Program-made: the position numbers and the translations under genes
Notes under the pieces: generated by a model
What the model was told of the DNA's origin: nothing
Database searches by the model: none
The model's input: only the letters and a program-made list of their open reading frames with translations
Assembly: GCA_022572105.1 (NCBI GenBank)
Contig: JACZWN010000141.1
Location: forward strand, 1-9,329
Direction: 5' to 3'
From: Pseudomonadota bacterium
GTDB lineage: Bacteria; Pseudomonadota; Alphaproteobacteria; Kiloniellales; J153
DNA length: 9,329 bases
Shown: positions 6,477-9,329 of the stretch, piece after piece
Numbering within the stretch: the stretch's first letter is position 1
Layout of the letters: each line of letters opens with the position of its first letter

Positions 6477-6773
6477 ATGGCGCGACGCTGCCAGATCACG
6501 GGCAAGGGGGTGCAGACCGGCAACAACGTCAGCCACGCCCACAACAAGACCCGCCGCCGGTTCCTGCCGAACCTGCAGAAGACCTCGCTGCACTCCGAGG
6601 CGCTCGACCGAATGGTGCGGCTCAAGATCACGACCCACGCGATCCGCACCATCGAGCATGCCGGCGGCCTCGATGCCTATCTCCTCGCCACCCCGGATCG
6701 CAAGCTTGTGCCCGAGATCCGGCGCCTCAAGCGACAAGTCGAGAAGCAGGTGGCCGCCGAAAGCGCGGCCTAG
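6477..6773 (+). CDS. rpmB: 50S ribosomal protein L28
   Basis: A 98-residue basic protein of the large ribosomal subunit. The N-terminus MARRCQITGKGVQTGNNVSHAHNKTRRRF contains the L28 signature (C-x-(I/L)-T-G-K, then GNNVSHAHNKTRRRF), followed by LPNLQK and a lysine/arginine-rich C-terminal half (KITTHAIRTIEHAGGLDAYL). The length matches the longer alphaproteobacterial form; many other bacterial L28 proteins are nearer 60-80 residues. Translation starts at the ATG at 6477, with AGAGG 10 bp upstream. It is transcribed from the promoter at 6397-6426. Unlike the common arrangement in many bacteria, no rpmG (L33) follows; a hydrolase gene does. Confidence 0.97.
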   Translation: MARRCQITGKGVQTGNNVSHAHNKTRRRFLPNLQKTSLHSEALDRMVRLKITTHAIRTIEHAGGLDAYLLATPDRKLVPEIRRLKRQVEKQVAAESAA

Positions 6774-6779
6774 GGCCAA

Positions 6780-6800
6780 CCGCCGCCGGGAAGACGGCGG
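6780..6800 (+). terminator. Possible rpmB 3' hairpin
   Basis: CCGCCG (6780-6785) and CGGCGG (6795-6800) form a 6-bp GC stem with a 9-nt loop, 7 bp after the rpmB stop. No U-tract follows, so termination would be weak or Rho-dependent. The hairpin may instead separate expression of rpmB from the hydrolase gene downstream. Confidence 0.3.
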
Positions 6801-6817
6801 CCGCGGCGCCCCGACCC

Positions 6818-6825
6818 AAGGGAGG
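6818..6825 (+). promoter_or_regulatory. Strong Shine-Dalgarno deciding the hydrolase start
   Basis: AAGGGAGG lies 9 bp before ATG 6835. It is the best ribosome-binding site in the window, and it selects this ATG over in-frame starts further upstream that would run through rpmB in another frame. Confidence 0.75.
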
Positions 6826-6834
6826 CGTGCCGTC

Positions 6835-7593
6835 ATGCTGATCACCCGTAGATCGATCCTCAAGGGCCTGACCACCGTGCCGCTGGCCACGGTCCTCGCC
6901 GACCCGCTCATTGCGCGCGCCATCGCCGCCGGGCTCGAGGCCGTGACCACCGTCGCCGGCGGCAGGACGGTGGCCGCGGCGCTCGCCCTGCCGGCCAAGG
7001 TGCCGGCGCCGACGGTGATGCTGATCCACGAGTGGTGGGGGCTCAACGACCAGATCAAGTCGGTCGCCGCCGAACTGGCAAAGAAAGGCTACATGGCGCT
7101 GGCCATCGACCTCTATGACGGCAAAGTGACCGACCAGCAGGAGGAGGCGAACGCCCTGACCCAGACCCTCGACCCGGCGCGCGCCACCGCCACCCTGGCC
7201 GCCTGGATCGACTGGCTCAAGAACCACCCCAACAGCGCCGGGCAGGTCGCAACCATCGGCTGGTGCTTCGGCGGCGGCTGGTCCCTCAATGCCTCGCTGG
7301 CGGCGCCGGTCGACGCCACGGTCATCTATTACGGCGACGTCCGCAAAACCGCCAAGGAACTCGCCCGCCTCAAGGGTCCGGTGCTGGGCCACTTCGCCAC
7401 GCGGGACCGATGGATCACCCTGAAAATGATCACCGACTTCGACCGGGAGATGAAGGCCGCGGGCGGGTCCTTGACCGTCCACTGGTACGAGGCCGACCAC
7501 GCCTTCGCCAACCCGACCAGCGCGCGCTATGATGCCGAGGACGCCGCGCTTGCCTGGCGGCGCACGCTCGCCTTCCTCGAGACCAACCTGTAG
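6835..7593 (+). CDS. Dienelactone hydrolase family protein with Tat-type signal
   Basis: A 252-residue alpha/beta hydrolase. The N-terminus has a twin-arginine motif, TRRSILK (4-10), followed by a mildly hydrophobic stretch and a possible A-x-A cleavage site near residues 27-29, which predicts export of a folded protein by the Tat pathway. The mature part has the family's features: HEWWGLN with Glu66, nucleophile Cys144 in GWCFGGG, Asp191 in ATRDRW, and His222 in DHAFAN. These correspond to the Glu-Cys-Asp-His set of classical dienelactone hydrolase (Glu36, Cys123, Asp171, His202). Hydrolysis of an ester or lactone is expected, but the true substrate is unknown: no chlorocatechol-pathway gene lies nearby. 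It starts 61 bp after rpmB and may be partly cotranscribed with it. Confidence 0.9.
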   Translation: MLITRRSILKGLTTVPLATVLADPLIARAIAAGLEAVTTVAGGRTVAAALALPAKVPAPTVMLIHEWWGLNDQIKSVAAELAKKGYMALAIDLYDGKVTDQQEEANALTQTLDPARATATLAAWIDWLKNHPNSAGQVATIGWCFGGGWSLNASLAAPVDATVIYYGDVRKTAKELARLKGPVLGHFATRDRWITLKMITDFDREMKAAGGSLTVHWYEADHAFANPTSARYDAEDAALAWRRTLAFLETNL

Positions 7594-7620
7594 ACTGGAA
7601 GTGGCGGCGGCCGTCGCCCA

Positions 7621-7641
7621 GCCGGCCATGCCGGCCATGCC
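7621..7641. repeat. Short tandem repeat, 9 bp x 2.3
   Basis: GCCGGCCAT occurs twice in direct succession and is followed by GCC, in the 75-bp gap between the hydrolase and apt genes. It does not lie in a coding frame of either gene. It contains the palindrome GCCGGC/GGCCGGCC-like core and is a possible site of slippage. Function is unknown and chance is plausible. Confidence 0.5.
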
Positions 7642-7668
7642 GCGCGGTCCCTTCATTCGATGAGACCC

Positions 7669-8220
7669 ATGAACATCAAGGACCACATTCGCCAGATCCC
7701 CGATTTTCCCAAACCCGGCATCCTGTTTTACGATATCTCGACCCTGCTCTCCCACGCCGGGGCGTGGCGCGAGACCGTGAACCTGCTGGTGGCGGCCGTG
7801 CGCCCCCACCGGCCCGACCTGCTCGCCGGCATCGAATCGCGGGGCTTCCTGGTGGCCGCGCCGCTGGCGCTCGAGCTCGGCTGCGGCTTTGTCATGGTCC
7901 GCAAGAAGGGCAAGCTGCCCGGCCCCACGATCCTCCACACCTATGACCTTGAATACGGCACCGACACCATCGAGATACAGGCCGACGCCGTGGCGCCGGG
8001 CCAGCGGGTCGTCATCCTGGACGACTTGCTCGCCACCGGCGGCACCATGGCCGCGACGGTCGACCTGTTCCGCAAGGTCGGCGCCGAGGTGCTGGCCGCC
8101 GTCTGCATTATCGAGCTCAGCTTCCTCGACGGCCGGAGCCGGCTGGACGTGCCGTTCACCTCGCTCGTCGCCTACGAGGCGGAGGCGGTCTCGACCGGCG
8201 TCGACGAGCGCGTCGGCTGA
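7669..8220 (+). CDS. apt: Adenine phosphoribosyltransferase
   Basis: A 183-residue cytoplasmic purine-salvage enzyme that joins adenine and PRPP to give AMP and pyrophosphate. The start of the protein, IKDHIRQIPDFPKPGILFYD, is typical of the family. Next come ESRGF (56-60), the flexible catalytic loop RKKGKLPGPT (78-87), and the PRPP-binding loop VVILDDLLATGGTM (114-127), where the acidic pair and TGG bind the ribose phosphate. The second ATG (7669) was chosen over the in-frame ATG at 7660 because it gives the usual family N-terminus and length; the other would add only three residues. No clear promoter is seen in the 75-bp gap upstream. A phosphoesterase gene follows after 59 bp. Confidence 0.96.
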   Translation: MNIKDHIRQIPDFPKPGILFYDISTLLSHAGAWRETVNLLVAAVRPHRPDLLAGIESRGFLVAAPLALELGCGFVMVRKKGKLPGPTILHTYDLEYGTDTIEIQADAVAPGQRVVILDDLLATGGTMAATVDLFRKVGAEVLAAVCIIELSFLDGRSRLDVPFTSLVAYEAEAVSTGVDERVG

Positions 8221-8279
8221 GCGCCGCCCGGGCCGGGGCCGCGCGGCCTAAACACCTGCACCGCGACGGGACGCCCGCC

Positions 8280-9086
8280 ATGCTCATCGCACAGATCACC
8301 GACATGCACGTGAAACGGCCCGGCTCGCCGGCCCTGGAAGGCGTCGACACGGCGGCCTGTCTGGAGCGCTGCGTCGCCCATATCAACGCCATGGAGCGCC
8401 AGCCGGACGTGGTGCTGGCGACCGGTGACCTGGTCGCCGAAGGGAGCGCGGAGGAATACGCGATCCTGCGCCGGGCGCTCGCGCCGCTCCGCGCGCCGCT
8501 CTATGTCATTCCCGGCAACCACGACGACCGTGACCGCCTGCGCGAGGCGTTTTCGGATCACGACTACCTGCCCAAGGACAGCCCGTTTCTCCACTACGTC
8601 ATAGAGGGCTATCCCGTGCGGCTCATCGCGCTCGACACCGTGATCCCCGGCGAGGACGGCGGGCGGCTGTGCGCCGAGCGCCTGGCCTGGCTCGAGGCCC
8701 GGCTCGCGGCCGCGCCGGATCGCCCCACGGTGATCTTCATGCATCACCCGCCGTTCGTGACCGGCATGGACCATCTCGACCGCATCGGCTGCGAGGGCGG
8801 CGCGGCCCTGGGCGCGGTGATCGCCCGCAACCCGCAGGTGGAAAGGGTCCTGTGCGGCCACGTCCACCGGCCCATCCAGGTGCGCTGGCACGGCACCATC
8901 GCCAGCACGGGGCCCAGCACGGGGCTGCAAATGGCGCTGGAGCTCCGGCCCGACGGGCCGTTCCGCTGGTCCTTCGAGCCCCCGGCCTGCCAGCTTCACC
9001 TGTACCGCCCGGAGGTTGGCGTGATCAGCCATCTGAGCTATATCGGCGACTTCGACCGCCCCCAGCCCACGACTCCGATGGCCTGA
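8280..9086 (+). CDS. Class III cyclase-type / GpdQ-like metallophosphoesterase
   Basis: A 268-residue calcineurin-like phosphodiesterase with a two-metal site. The visible ligands are Asp8 and His10 (TDMHV), Asp50 (TGDLV), Asn80 with His81 (PGNHDD), His155 (MHHPPF), and His194 and His196 (CGHVH). These positions are within one residue of those of Enterobacter GpdQ (Asp8, His10, Asp50, Asn80, His156, His195, His197), so the metal-binding core has the same spacing. Relatives hydrolyse glycerophosphodiesters (GpdQ) or cyclic nucleotides (CpdA, Rv0805). Which substrate is used cannot be told from the sequence. There is no signal peptide, so the enzyme is probably cytoplasmic. The 59-bp gap after apt shows no clear promoter, so cotranscription with apt is likely. 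Confidence 0.9.
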   Translation: MLIAQITDMHVKRPGSPALEGVDTAACLERCVAHINAMERQPDVVLATGDLVAEGSAEEYAILRRALAPLRAPLYVIPGNHDDRDRLREAFSDHDYLPKDSPFLHYVIEGYPVRLIALDTVIPGEDGGRLCAERLAWLEARLAAAPDRPTVIFMHHPPFVTGMDHLDRIGCEGGAALGAVIARNPQVERVLCGHVHRPIQVRWHGTIASTGPSTGLQMALELRPDGPFRWSFEPPACQLHLYRPEVGVISHLSYIGDFDRPQPTTPMA

Positions 9087-9112
9087 GACCTGGCATCGGC
9101 GCCCGGCCGAAG

Positions 9113-9130
9113 GCCGCGGCGCGCCGCGGC
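9113..9130. repeat. Perfect 18-bp palindrome downstream of the phosphoesterase gene
   Basis: GCCGCGGCGCGCCGCGGC reads the same on both strands and consists of two copies of the self-complementary GCCGCGGC joined by GC. It lies 26 bp after the phosphoesterase stop and may form an RNA hairpin at the transcript end, but no U-tract follows. Chance is a real possibility in such GC-rich DNA. Confidence 0.5.
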
Positions 9131-9163
9131 GCACGCCGCCCATCGCCCTCCCAAGGGGCGAAT

Positions 9164-9192
9164 TTGTTGGCCGCCGGCCTTTGCCATAGACT
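9164..9192 (+). promoter_or_regulatory. Candidate promoter of the SAM adenosyltransferase gene
   Basis: TTGTTG (9164-9169) lies 17 bp before TAGACT (9187-9192); CATAGA (9185-9190) is an alternative -10 with a 15-bp spacer. The region AATTTGTTGG is a rare AT-leaning patch in the 130-bp gap between the phosphoesterase and the last gene. Transcription would start near 9199, leaving a leader of about 18 nt. The match is weak. Confidence 0.35.
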
Positions 9193-9216
9193 CGCCCCGA
9201 CCGTTACGGACGCCCC

Positions 9217-9329
9217 ATGATCGTGCTGTTCACCGACTTCGGCCCGAGCGGGCCCTACACCGGCCAGATGAAGGCGGTGCTCCACCGTGAGGCTCCGGGC
9301 GTGGCGGTCGTGGACCTGTTCGCGGACGC
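9217..9329 (+). CDS. SAM hydroxide adenosyltransferase / SAM hydrolase family (DUF62), N-terminal part
   Basis: The gene runs off the right edge after 37 complete codons. The opening MIVLFTDFG-x-x-GPYTGQMKAVL, followed by PGVAVVDLFAD, is the characteristic start of the S-adenosylmethionine hydroxide adenosyltransferase family, related to bacterial fluorinases and chlorinases, which splits SAM into adenosine and methionine using water. The Asp in TDFG is the conserved substrate-ribose-binding residue. The Asp-Arg-His set that activates water lies beyond the window, so the exact activity cannot be judged here. The ATG has a weak ACGGA (9206-9210) upstream. It may be transcribed from the candidate promoter just before it. 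Confidence 0.85.
   Translation, partial: MIVLFTDFGPSGPYTGQMKAVLHREAPGVAVVDLFAD

Noticed and set aside
6457..6834. Upstream extension of the hydrolase frame from an earlier ATG through rpmB
   Set aside because: This segment overlaps L28 in another frame, encodes Arg/Pro-rich sequence, and is excluded by the strong Shine-Dalgarno and Tat signal at ATG 6835.
6727..7938. Minus-strand open frame of 403 codons spanning the hydrolase and the start of apt
   Set aside because: It runs antisense to two well-supported genes and has a Gly/Arg/His-rich composition with no domain.
8172..9143. Minus-strand open frame of 323 codons opposite the phosphoesterase
   Set aside because: It is a shadow of the + strand gene, which has all seven metal ligands in place.

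Overview
The window is very GC-rich, almost fully coding, and every recognisable gene lies on the + strand. Gene content and sequence style point to an alphaproteobacterium, probably Rhodospirillales-like. The supporting signs are an alphaproteobacterial-type ribosomal protein L28, a CTTGAC-N17-CTAAAT style promoter in front of it, an Atm1-type exporter, a MeaB-type GTPase, and a coiled-coil protein whose layout resembles the polarity factor TipN. This taxonomic call is an inference. I see no insertion sequence, prophage, CRISPR array, tRNA or rRNA.

Layout. (1) 1-611: C-terminal, cobalamin-binding end of methylmalonyl-CoA mutase. (2) 642-2885: membrane-anchored coiled-coil protein built on a 25-residue repeat, with a small conserved C-terminal domain. 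(3) 2939-5190: an Atm1/ABCB7-type ABC exporter whose stop overlaps the GTG start of a glyoxalase/VOC-family protein; a 7-bp inverted repeat covers the exporter's likely extended -10 promoter. (4) 5265-6263: meaB, the GTPase chaperone of the mutase, with its own candidate promoter. (5) 6264-6834: rpmB (L28) with a clear promoter and a leader hairpin. (6) 6835-7593: a Tat-signal dienelactone hydrolase. (7) 7669-9086: apt, then a GpdQ/CpdA-like metallophosphoesterase. (8) 9217-9329: the first 37 codons of a SAM hydroxide adenosyltransferase (DUF62) gene that runs off the end.

How the genes relate. The mutase and MeaB work together in propionyl-CoA/methylmalonyl-CoA metabolism, but three unrelated genes separate them. 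The exporter and glyoxalase are probably translationally coupled and may both handle glutathione-linked compounds. The apt, phosphoesterase and SAM-hydrolase genes all touch adenine nucleotides or adenosine, which is suggestive but unproven.

Most of the window is core-genome material and I do not see a convincing new multi-gene system. The observations most worth a second look are the 25-residue repeat in the TipN-like protein, the inverted repeat over the exporter promoter, and the exporter-glyoxalase coupling.
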